From NCBI RefSeq assembly GCF_016801865.2, contig NC_068937.1:127442955-127506954 (forward strand): DNA of 64,000 bases, in the 5' to 3' direction. The stretch comes from Culex pipiens pallens. Lineage: Eukaryota; Arthropoda; Insecta; Diptera; Culicidae. Made by a program: the position numbers and the translations under genes. Shown here one piece after another: positions 10,481 to 18,736 of the stretch. The notes beneath the pieces are model-generated. The model made no database searches. It saw only the letters and a list, made by a program, of their open reading frames with translations, and had not been told where the DNA came from. How positions within the stretch are numbered: position 1 is the first letter of the stretch; the number at the start of each line of letters is the position of its first letter.

Positions 10481-11344
10481 CTACGGAAACAACTTCTGCC
10501 AAACTATCGCCAGAACAACTCCTGTTAAGAAAATCAAAATGAGCATTTTAAAATCATGATCCAGAGAGCGGAATCGAGTTTCGGTTTGCTGCTGGAACGT
10601 ATCAAGCGTCCTTTGTAGTTCGTATACATTAGCCTTGTTGTCCTGAGCCTGCGTTTCCATTTTGCCCACTTGAACGCTCGTATTGCTGATTTTGTCGTTT
10701 AGTCCATCCGTGCGGTTCGTCAGGTAGTTATTGATGACCTGTTGATCGGTGACCCTTTGCGCGAGAGATCTCTCTGTTTGAGCGTTTTGGTCGGCCAAAT
10801 GCTGATTCACCAGCTTTTGCTCGTTGATGCAACCGACTAGAGCAGCTTCGGTTCGAACAGTTGTTGCACTTAAATCCTGGTTTATCTTTTGTTGCTGGCG
10901 TACGCAACTTTCTAGTGATTTCTCAGTTCGACCTGTACGTTCCAATAAATTTGCATTGACTGACTTTTGTTCACTTATACACAAGGAAAGAGCGTGGTCG
11001 GTTTTATTAGCACGATCGTACAGACTTTGATTGACATCTCTCTGGTGGTTTATGGTTTCGCAGAGAGTTTTCTGCGTTTCAGCAGTTTGGCTTGCCAACA
11101 AATTGTTCACCGAGCTTTGATGGGCTATGCACCGCTCTAAGGCCTTTGCCGTGTTGTAGCTTCTTTCGTTGACGACTCTTTGTTGGTCTTCGTATGTCGA
11201 CAGCCGTCTTTCCGTATCACACACTCTTCCCGCGATTAGAGTGTTGAATGTACTTTGCTCGCGTCGGTGCTGATCTACTCTGTTGTCGACAACGGCCAGT
11301 TGACTGCTGGTGGCTCTGTTTTGATCGGATTGGCTGGCACCCAT
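10481..11344 (-). CDS. Repeat-protein A: 25-residue-repeat coiled-coil protein with C-terminal membrane anchor
   Basis: 287 aa; I recognise no named family. The start is taken at the ATG giving MGASQS, because a splice acceptor (TTTACTCTAG) lies 2 bp upstream. MGASQS fits the N-myristoylation pattern MGxxxS. Residues about 35-215 hold eight copies of Q-x(2-3)-[FVI]-N (EQSTFN, DQQRVVN, HQSSVN, HQRDVN, EQKSVN, QQQKIN, EQKLVN, DQQVIN); six of the seven spacings are 25 residues and one is 21. A period of 25 equals two heptads plus one hendecad, so a long coiled coil is likely. Several repeats carry a Cys at the same place (LCIS, SCVR, GCIN). The C terminus has one hydrophobic segment (MLILIFLTGVVLAIVW) followed by QKLFP, a typical tail anchor. 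It is homologous to gene B at the N terminus (VDNRVDQHRREQSTFN against LDSKVDANQREQSQFN). Function unknown; a membrane-tethered scaffold is inference. Confidence 0.78.
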   Translation of the reverse strand: MGASQSDQNRATSSQLAVVDNRVDQHRREQSTFNTLIAGRVCDTERRLSTYEDQQRVVNERSYNTAKALERCIAHQSSVNNLLASQTAETQKTLCETINHQRDVNQSLYDRANKTDHALSLCISEQKSVNANLLERTGRTEKSLESCVRQQQKINQDLSATTVRTEAALVGCINEQKLVNQHLADQNAQTERSLAQRVTDQQVINNYLTNRTDGLNDKISNTSVQVGKMETQAQDNKANVYELQRTLDTFQQQTETRFRSLDHDFKMLILIFLTGVVLAIVWQKLFP

Positions 11345-11346
11345 AA

Positions 11347-11404
11347 CTAGAGTAAACAAAAGTGAGATAAATTGAACTTGAATATTCTGCTAACTCAAGC
11401 TTAC
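11347..11404 (-). other. Putative leader intron of repeat-protein gene A
   Basis: On the minus strand TCTCAG|GTAAGC (donor after 11405) and TTTACTCTAG|TT (acceptor before 11346) define a 58-bp intron ending 2 bp before the ATG. Both sites fit the consensus. Gene B has an equivalent acceptor just before its ATG, which supports a shared gene structure. Confidence 0.65.
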
Positions 11405-11438
11405 CTGAGAATCTGTGCTTGGTCACCTTCGAATTTAC

Positions 11439-11446
11439 AATATATA
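11439..11446 (-). promoter_or_regulatory. Putative TATA box of repeat-protein gene A
   Basis: The minus strand reads TATATATT, placed about 30 bp before the short leader exon that would end at 11405. Position and sequence suit a core promoter, but the transcription start was not otherwise located. Confidence 0.45.
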
Positions 11447-11687
11447 CTAAAGGCTAACGGAAGCTCGCAGCTAATTTATACTTATGCCATACGAAATTTC
11501 ACGTAGAACCGCGTTTAGAACAGATGTGAGTGTGACTCATGTCAGCCAACCGGCAGTAATTCGGTAGTGGAGTACGAGTCCGGGCTTATTTTGGGATAGT
11601 TACGTCAACATTGATCTGGGAATTAGTGAATGAGTTTTATTGGTTCGTTGCTTATCATGTCCGAGTCCATAATTCTCATTTGGTTGC

Positions 11688-11797
11688 CTAGTCGGAAACC
11701 TTTTTCTGTTCTTCTGAGAATTTCCCAAGCAAATTGAACTTTGCCTCAAACTTGATACACATTTCGTTGACACGAGTATAGTCAGACTGCGAATCTA
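11688..11797 (-). pseudogene. Relic of a fourth repeat-protein gene (B-like C terminus)
   Basis: The minus strand encodes DYTRVNEMCIKFEAK followed by about 20 residues and a stop. This matches the C-terminal region of protein B, YERVNAMCIKFEAS. Upstream (above 11797) the frame runs into the degenerate CCCCGAA repeat block and homology ends. No start, no coiled-coil body and no convincing splice acceptor were found, so this is a truncated duplicate rather than a last exon. It lies head-on behind the promoter of gene A. Confidence 0.7.
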
Positions 11798-11802
11798 TGA
11801 CA

Positions 11803-12066
11803 TTTCCCCGAAACCCACATTCCCGAAAAGACATTTCCCCGAATGCCACATCTCCGAAAAGACACTTTCCCGAAATGTCATTTACCCGAAAATCATTTCC
11901 CCGAATAATCCATTTCCCCGAATGGCCACATCCCCGAATGGCGACTTCCCCTAAAAACCATTTTCCCGAATGGCCACTTTCCCTAATTTTCCACATCCCC
12001 GAAAATCATTTTCCCGAATGACCATATCCCCGAACGACCATTTTCCCGAACGCCACTTCCCCGAAC
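11803..12066. repeat. Degenerate short tandem repeat block (CATTTCCCCGAATGGC)
   Basis: About fourteen imperfect units of 16-22 bp share the core TTCCCCGAA with variable linkers (ATGGCCAC, ATCA, ATGACC). It interrupts the gene relic next to it. Open frames through the block on either strand simply reflect its lack of stops. Confidence 0.85.
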
Positions 12067-12867
12067 CCGGTCAATTTTCAAATTCCCCAAGCAAAACATT
12101 CTGTCCCAGGACGGTACAAAAATTCTCAGTACGGAAAGTGAAAATTTCAAATTTCAGACTAGGGACTCGTAATCGGGCTGTCGTGGACGAAATTGGATGC
12201 TTTAAATTGCAAGAGGTGGGTTTTTTTTGTCCTCTATCTGACCACCACAAAATTTCCCTCCGAGGGGTTAAACCGGTTCCGGGACAATCCGGATTGTTTA
12301 ACGGTATTGTTCCGAAACAGTATTTTTGGTCGAAAAATGTCAATAAAAAAGATGAAAACAATGTATATTTCGAACAAATATTGTTAAAACTTGTTAAATA
12401 GAGACTCTTACAACATAAAATAGCAATTTTATAAAAATAGTTGTTTATAAACTTATGTTTTGATAAGTTTTACTTTAAAAAACTAAATTTAAACCAATTC
12501 TTAATATAAACTAACTAAACAAAGTTATCAGAAGTTCAAAGTTGTCACAAACTGGCTAGAGGTACAAGTATTTGACACATTAACAACATTTCATAAATAA
12601 ATTCACTTAAATCGATCAGATTTTGTACTTTTACAAGGGGTACGGACAATTATTTGACCTCTTTTTTGACTTTTTTCAGTAAACTATTTTTGTATTTTTT
12701 AGGAAAAAGTTTTTTGCAAATCCAATGACAGTGTCTTAAAGAGGACATTCTGCCGCGTCGATTGATGTACAAAACATGGCACTTTAGTCGAATTTTATGT
12801 ACTTTTATATCACAAACATTTTCCGTACGGGGGGGTACGGACAAATATTTGACTCACTGTAGGTGAT
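12067..12867. other. Repeat-derived intergenic DNA, no gene
   Basis: AT-rich. The phrase GTACGGACAA(A)TATTTGAC occurs in the same orientation near 12640 and 12835, with a related TACAAGTATTTGACAC at 12563, so this is probably one decayed element ending near 12862 (TACAGTGAGTCAAATATTTG on the minus strand). No protein is recognised. Confidence 0.4.
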
Positions 12868-13070
12868 TGAAAAGCCTTTCCAACGAGTCCAAAACATTGA
12901 AGATCTGGCAACCCTGTCTCGAGTTATGACCACTTAAGTTATATCTGTGTACTTATTTTTCTGGATCTGAAAAAAAAATATCTGAAATATGTGTCCAAAC
13001 CACTCACATTACCCATTGTTGGTAAAAAGTGAGGAAGGCATCAACCACATAGGTGGATCAAGTTAATTTT
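12868..13070 (+). repeat. 3' end of a GAGGAAGGC-type interspersed element, first copy
   Basis: It contains one piece of the 164-bp unit (CCTTTCCAACGAGTCCAAAAC onward) and then GTGAGGAAGGC and ACCACATAGGTGGATCAAGTT. The same ending occurs at 17665-17710. A second copy of the element begins directly behind it at 13071. Confidence 0.75.
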
Positions 13071-13152
13071 GCCTTCCTCACTGAGGTAAGGCTATAATCC
13101 TGCTCTAAAAATGAACTTTGTATAAAAACGTCGTAGACCCACCTTCATGTAT

Positions 13153-14421
13153 GATCAGTAGTGCGGTGCCTGTGTGGACGCGCAGTCCTGTTTTTTCGTG
13201 TTATTTTCCGTCTCTTTTATGTTGCTGTTCGAGTGCATGGGGTGATTGGTCATTATAATTAAATAATGGCATCAGTAGTGCGGTCTCGTGGCGCAGGGGT
13301 AGCGGCTTCGGCTGCCGATCCCAATGATGCTGTGAGACGCGGGTTCGATTCCCGCCTTATCCACTGAGCTTCTATCGGATGGTGAAGTAAAACGTCGGTC
13401 CCGGTTTCTCCTGTCTCGTCAGAGGCGCTGGAGCAGAAATCCCACGTTAGAGGAAGGCCATGCCCCGGGGGGCGTAGTGCCAATAGTTTCGTTTATCAGT
13501 AGTGCGGTGCCTGTGTGGACGCGCAGTCCTGTTTTTTCGAGCTATTTTCCGTCTCTTTTATGTCGCTGTTCGAGTGCATGGGGTGATTGGTCAGTATAAT
13601 TAAATAATGGCATCAGTAGTGCGGTGCCTGTGTGGACGCGCAATCCTGTTTTTTTTTTCGTTTTATTTTCCGTCTCTTTTGTGTCGCTATTTGTGTACAT
13701 GGGGTGATTGGATTTCTTCTTCTTCTTTTTTCATTAATTTTTTGTTCACGCGTTCGTTGGCCGATGAATTTTATTTTTGTTCTCTTTATATAGTTTTCGA
13801 TAGAAACGATCCGATTTTTGTTTTTTGAGACAAGCAAGTTGTATTGCTGGATTAAGTCCTTTCCATATCATCGAGGATCGGAAGGCACGTCGACGGATAT
13901 GTTTTAAGGCTTATGATATAAAATAATTTTAATGAATGAAGCCCTTCCTACATCACCGTTGATCGGAAGGCACGCCGACGGAGAGTTTCTGGAGAATCGC
14001 GGTCGAATTAATACTATATTTAAATCCCTAGATAGGTATCTTTCCGCAGCCGGCTGCCTAAGATTTTTAAAATTTCAACCGATAAACAAATTGCTCATGG
14101 TCGTATCACCTACCACAGTGAATCCTGACCTCATACCCATCTTACTAACCCCTCAAAACTCATGTGATACTTTGTCGGAGACGCAGTCGATTTGGCGGTC
14201 CCATCACTCAAGTATCGGCTAACATTCCCATCCACTTCCCCGTGTCTTACCACTGGTCGTGGCCGGCGTCGGTATTGATCAGCACGATAGGGACCTTTGA
14301 AAATTGCGAAGGGGTGATGATTGGTTCCTACTTTTCATCTGTGGTCCACGGAGCAATGTTTGGGGGTCCTGGTCAATAACGAAGTAGCAGCTACGGGTAG
14401 ACACCAATGCTATGCTATGCT
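13153..14421 (+). mobile_element. Non-coding retroposon with 27-bp target-site duplication
   Basis: The 27 bp at 13126-13152 are repeated exactly at 14422-14448 (beginning AAACGTCGTAGACCC). The insert begins with tandem units of about 117 bp (ATCAGTAGTGCGGTGCC start) and ends in a short repeat tail, TGCTATGCTATGCTA. A long target duplication plus a microsatellite tail points to non-LTR reverse transcription. The same family lies at 32295-33523. No reverse transcriptase frame is present, so it depended on an enzyme made elsewhere. A SINE is inserted in the first repeat unit. Confidence 0.88.
13283..13494 (+). mobile_element. tRNA-derived SINE, plus orientation
   Basis: The head GGTCTCGTGGCGCAGGGG carries an A box and GGTTCGATTCCC (13347-13358) a B box. 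The tail ends in GTTTCGTTT. The target duplication ATCAGTAGTGCGG flanks it at 13271-13283 and 13495-13507. A reverse copy lies at 20488-20707, and a fragment at about 8150-8205. Open frames reading into it (SSASDETGETGTDV-type peptides) are SINE translations. Confidence 0.9.
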
Positions 14422-14479
14422 AAACGTCGTAGACCCACCTTCATGTATACATATCGACTCAGAATCGAAAACTGAACAA

Positions 14480-14545
14480 ATGTCTGTGTGTATGTGTGTG
14501 TGTGTATGTGTGTGTGTGTATGTGTGTGTATGTATGTATGTGACC
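14480..14545. repeat. (TG)n microsatellite with TATG interruptions
   Basis: Runs of GTGTGT broken by TATG at 14480-14545. It belongs to the interspersed element that resumes at 14422. Confidence 0.9.
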
Positions 14546-14700
14546 AACAAACTAGCTCATGTTTCTCGGCACTGGCTGAACCGATTTGACCCGAACCTGT
14601 TGCATTCGACTTGGTTTAGGGTCCCATGGATCGAGTTTTATACAGATTGAAGTTTCGATAAGTAGTTCAAAAGTTATGTATAAAAATGTGTTTTCACATA

Positions 14701-15437
14701 TATCCGGATCTCACTTAAATGTATGTAAACTATGTCCGGGTCCATCATCCGACCCATCGTTGGTTAGGTTATCAAAAGACCTTTCCAATGAGTTCAAAAC
14801 ATTGAAGATCTGGCAACCCTGTCTCGAGTTATGACCACTTAAGTGATATTTATGTACTTTTTGGATGCCGGATCTCACTTAAATGTATTTAAACTATGTC
14901 CGGATCCATCGTCCGACCCATCTTTGGTTAGGTTATCAAAAGACCTTTCCAACGAATCCAAAACATTGAAGATCTGGCAACCCTGTCCTGAGATATGTCC
15001 ACTTAAGTGATATTTATGTACTTTTTGGAAGCCGGATCTCACTTAAATGTATGTAAACTATGTCCGGATCCACCATCCAACCCATCCTTGGTTAGGTTAT
15101 CAAATGACCTTTCCAACGAGTTCAAAACATTGAAGATCTGGCAACCCTGTCCCGAGATATGTCCACTTAAGTGATATCTATGTACTTTTTGGATGCCGGA
15201 TCTCACTTAAATGTATGTAAACTATGTCCGGATCCACCATCCGACCCATCGTTGGTTAGGTTATCAAAAGACCTTTCCAACGAATCCAAAACATTGAAGA
15301 TCTGGCCACCCTGTCCCGAGATATGTCCACTTAAGTGATATTTATGTACTTTTTGGATGCCGGATCTCACTTAAATGTATGTAAACTATGTCCGGATCCA
15401 CCATCCAACCCATCCTTGGTTAGGTTATCAAAAGACC
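14701..15437 (+). repeat. Tandem array, 164-bp unit, four and a half copies
   Basis: The landmark GATCTCACTTAAATGTA recurs at 14707, 14871, 15035, 15199 and 15363, exactly 164 bp apart each time. Units also share GGTTAGGTTATCAAA and TGAAGATCTGGCAACCC. The array stops mid-unit at 15437, and similar sequence resumes near 17351. No coding potential. Confidence 0.93.
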
Positions 15438-15450
15438 TTGTCACCAGCTA

Positions 15451-15616
15451 CACCCTTACCAAAAATCATGACTTTTTGAGTTCCAAATCCCACTTTTCAT
15501 ACGATTTTTTGAGTTCAGGTACTACAACCATAAAAATGGTTATATGGGTTGAACTGAAAAATTCGTATGAAAAGTGGGATTTGGAACTCAAAAAGTCATG
15601 ATTTTTGGTAAGGGTG
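15451..15616. mobile_element. Near-perfect hairpin MITE with TA flanks (Tc1/mariner type)
   Basis: The 166-bp palindrome starts CACCCTTACCAAAAATCATG and ends with its complement; arms of about 65-70 bp flank a short loop. TA lies directly outside both ends (15449-15450 and 15617-15618), as expected of Tc1/mariner transposition. Because it is a palindrome, both strands give almost the same peptide frame, which is not a gene. Confidence 0.88.
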
Positions 15617-17350
15617 TAACCAGACATACATGAGTTCCTGAAAGACAAAAGCAGATCGACTCACCAGAAGATGTCGCTTCCCGCGCCACGAAGTCGATCT
15701 GGATGAGGTTCGCGTCCGCTGATGAAAAGTTCTCTCGTTCTTCTCCCCGTCTCGTCCACCCAGAACCGAAGAGTAAAGAATTGTAACGCACAAAAATGAT
15801 TAGTTCTAAGTTGTATGCATTTATTGGCCCTTTTGGGCGGAAATATAAAAAAAATCAAATGAAAAAGAAAGTTTTACATGTTTGGATCCAATATTTAATG
15901 GCGCTCCTTCTTGGGCGACTTAATTTTGCTGCATTGATTAGCAGTCAAAATGCATTTTTAATTCTAAAGTTAATTATTAAACTAATGTAAATGTGTCAGT
16001 GTTATAGTGTGTAATCCCCCCTGCTGTTGGCCAAACTGCATCCGTAGACTCCTTCAAACGGCCCGGTCTTCGTGACCCGCCGTCATTCCAGCATCCCGCC
16101 GAAATGAACGGACCGCACCGGCTTCCAGCCGGTTCTCCAGCCGATTCTCCTGCTGCATCGCTCGTCCAGCACTGCTTGATCCACTGCTGCAGAAGTTGTA
16201 CTCCTCCAGCCGCCATTTTGTTGAATATCTTGAAGTAATGCGGAAAAAGAAAATAGGGCCTGGACAAAGTCCAAAAAGGGCCTTAGAAAACGACTCGTCT
16301 AAACAATTGTCCCAAAAATCAACCCCAACGCTAACCACACGATCCTTACCGATCTCACATCATTCCGACGCTCACAGCATCGATGCCGTGCCGGCCATTT
16401 TGTAGAAAAAGGTTGGCACTTTTTGTAAGGCAGTGGCCGCAGCCAAGCCTTGATGACCACTCTCTGTTCAGGGTAAATAAATTTCCTAGTTAGTAATACC
16501 GACTAACTATAAGCACACGATCGCACAACCTGCACTGGACGTAGTTTCAAACTTTGTCCTACGTCTTGTTCACACTTTGTCAGCCCTTTCGCTGCGTCCT
16601 GTAGGACAGTAAAAATTAGAAAAGATTCACTTAATCGCAGATCCTCTTACAATGGTCAGGCTCTTCTTAGTCAGGAAATAATCCACCGAAAAACACTATC
16701 ACTGTTGGTTCGTTGTGTCGTTACACTGCGTGTGGAATCTGGTGTACACGCGATCCGGCCTGTTTTACGATTAACCATCGACTGATACTGCTGCAGAGCC
16801 GGTCATCGGTCTATATTGGGTCATGGGTCATGTGTGTGGCGTGCGTATGTGCGTACGCACTGATCGTTGTGTTGTGAGAGAGGACCGTGAGCGTAATTTG
16901 GATCGGCCCTCAGGGTTCCTGATACCAGTCAACCGGTTCGTTGATGATCCATCCCACGTTGCGGAATTGATTGAGATTTCGCGGTAAATGTGGGTGTTCT
17001 TTGGAGTTGCGTGGGTGAGGGAAAGTACTCCTTGACGCGTGCGACACGTTGAACACGTGTCATGTTGGTGTTCCATCGGGAAATGGCGTTTTTTTTTTGG
17101 TGTTACGCAGAACAAATGTTGCTTGGGACAAATATGGGTGCAAATCCCCTGGTTGACCCGCGAAGAGATTGTCCACTCTCGCGGACGTTGCGTGCACGAA
17201 GTAGTGTGTTGGCCAATGTACGGATGCGTACGATAATTGTGGTGTTGTTCTGTTGTATGAGTGTAATGTAGTACAAATACCTACGGATTACAAGTATTTG
17301 GGATAAGCGGTCGACGATTGGCAAACCTGATCAGATGAAGATCGTGGTCA
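15617..17350. other. Segment interrupting the 164-bp array, function unknown
   Basis: About 1.7 kb of more complex, partly GC-rich sequence that shares nothing with the array around it. On the minus strand there are good donor-like sites (CTTCTG|GTGAGT at about 15665 and ATCG|GTAAGG at about 16350) and open frames up to 96 codons in all three frames, but no protein is recognised and no start or acceptor makes a convincing gene. It could be captured gene sequence, a retroelement long terminal repeat or unique host DNA. Confidence 0.35.
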
Positions 17351-17713
17351 GGTTACAACCTTTCCAACGAATCCAAAACATTGAAGATCTGGCAACCCTG
17401 TCCCGAGATATGTCCACTTAAGTGATATTTATGTACTTTTTGGATGCCTGATCTCACTTAAATGTATTTAAACTATGTCCGGATCCACCATCCAACCCAT
17501 CCTTGGTTAGGTTATCAAATGACCTTTCCAACGAGTTCAAAACATTGAAGATCTGGCAACCCTGTCTCGAGATATCCCGACTTAAGTAATATTGATGTAC
17601 TTTTTTATTCCGGATATTAAAAATAGATTAAATTTTTGTACAATTCCATCATATCAGCCATTGTTCGTAATAAGTGAGGAAGGCTCCAACCACATAGGTG
17701 GATTAAGTTAGTT
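17351..17713 (+). repeat. Resumption of the 164-bp array and 3' end of its element
   Basis: It contains CCAAAACATTGAAGATCTGG, GATCTCACTTAAATGTA at 17450 and the ending GTGAGGAAGGCTCCAACC, matching 14701-15437 and 13029-13070. Confidence 0.85.
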
Positions 17714-17719
17714 TTTTTT

Positions 17720-17960
17720 TAATTTAGGAGCCAGTTAGCACCATTCTTTTTTTCGGGAAAGTTGTAAAGCACTTTTCAGAGCTACCGAATATAGTTCCGG
17801 TTTTAATATACCGCGAAATGTGATTTTTTTAAGAATCAAAATAAAAAAAAGTTTTTCCATACAAATTCCCATAGCAAATTGTATCGCTTTGCGCAAAGTG
17901 TTCAAGACCCCGAAAGGAACTGATAAATTGCTGTGCTGAATAAATGAGATTACCACGCCT
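17720..17960 (-). repeat. Interspersed repeat also found at 33565-33800
   Basis: The words GTTAGCACCATTCT, AAAGTTGTA, GCTTTGCGCAAAGTG and GACCCCGAAAGGAACTGA match 33580-33790 in order. Shared family membership is clear; its ends are not. Confidence 0.7.
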
Positions 17961-18736
17961 TACAATAAATACGCCCAAAATTGGAGCAGGTGGTCATATT
18001 TTTCTGGGCAACCCTTTTTTTGCATTCTTCGTTATAGAAATTTTGAGCTGGCGAATGGTTCGACTATGTGATATTAAAATAGTTACACGTTTGTAGTAGA
18101 AAGAAATATTTTTATTATGTTGAATGTATTATATTTACTAACTATGTCCCACTGTCGTCAGCAAGATTGTCTCAAACCTGGACCTTTCACTAGTGTTTGG
18201 CTCTAGTGAAAGTAGACACAATTTAAAATAAAACTGAATAATAAACTGAACTCAAACGTGACAAAAAATACTCGTTTAGACATTACAATGCGGCCATGGG
18301 TAATCTTTGTTTTTATAATTTAAAATATTCATTCAATCATTTATTTTACTCGCAATTTTTGCCGCACAACGTTGTGATGATTACTGGAAATAAAAAAAAT
18401 CAAATTTATTTGACAGCTCAGTGTTGATCAGTATTGATATTGTCTTACATGGTTAATTGGTAAATTCATGTTCAATAGTTGGGTTTGTCCAGCGTGTCCT
18501 TTCACATTTTTTTCTCTATTCGGATCAGCTAAACTGTGTAGTGTATTTTATAATGTTAAAATATTGAAAAAACATGCAGTTTTAGTAAATTACAGGTATT
18601 TTTTTTTTATTATTATGAAAAATAAACAATATTTATGGGCTTATTAAAAGTGTAATTGCAACGATTTTGCAACTTTCATAATACAAATAATGCTACTTTG
18701 ATCGTTTGTATTACAATCGCTTAAAGAACAAAACGA
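17961..18736. other. AT-rich intergenic DNA downstream of repeat-protein gene B
   Basis: No repeat ends or genes recognised. A short palindrome, TTTCACTAGTGTTTGGCTCTAGTGAAAG, lies at 18184-18211. The region should include the 3' untranslated region of gene B. Confidence 0.35.

Larger units (their letters stand above)
13071..17710 (+). mobile_element. Interspersed element (GCCTTCCTCAC...GTGAGGAAGGC), split by later insertions
   Basis: It starts with GCCTTCCTCACTGAGG at 13071 and ends with GTGAGGAAGGCTCC and the bases up to GGTGGATTAAGTTAG near 17710. Split by the retroposon at 13153-14421, it resumes with the duplicated target, then a (TG)n stretch, then the 164-bp array (14701-15437 and 17351-17600). 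No protein frame was recognised. I regard it as a non-autonomous element of a family common in culicine genomes (recognition from memory). Confidence 0.65.

Noticed and set aside
11688..11797. Last exon of an additional intact repeat-protein gene
   Set aside because: No polypyrimidine acceptor precedes it and the upstream DNA is tandem repeat; called a relic instead.
11797..12401. Proline/serine-rich frames at 11797-12021 and 11970-12401
   Set aside because: They are translations of the CCCCGAA tandem block and adjacent repeat DNA.
13259..13483. Peptide frame GHGLPLTWDFCSSASDETG also present at 20467-20742
   Set aside because: Both are translations of the same tRNA-derived SINE on its antisense strand, not a duplicated gene.
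14701..15437. CRISPR-like array
   Set aside because: The 164-bp unit is fully repeated with no unique spacers, and the genome is eukaryotic.
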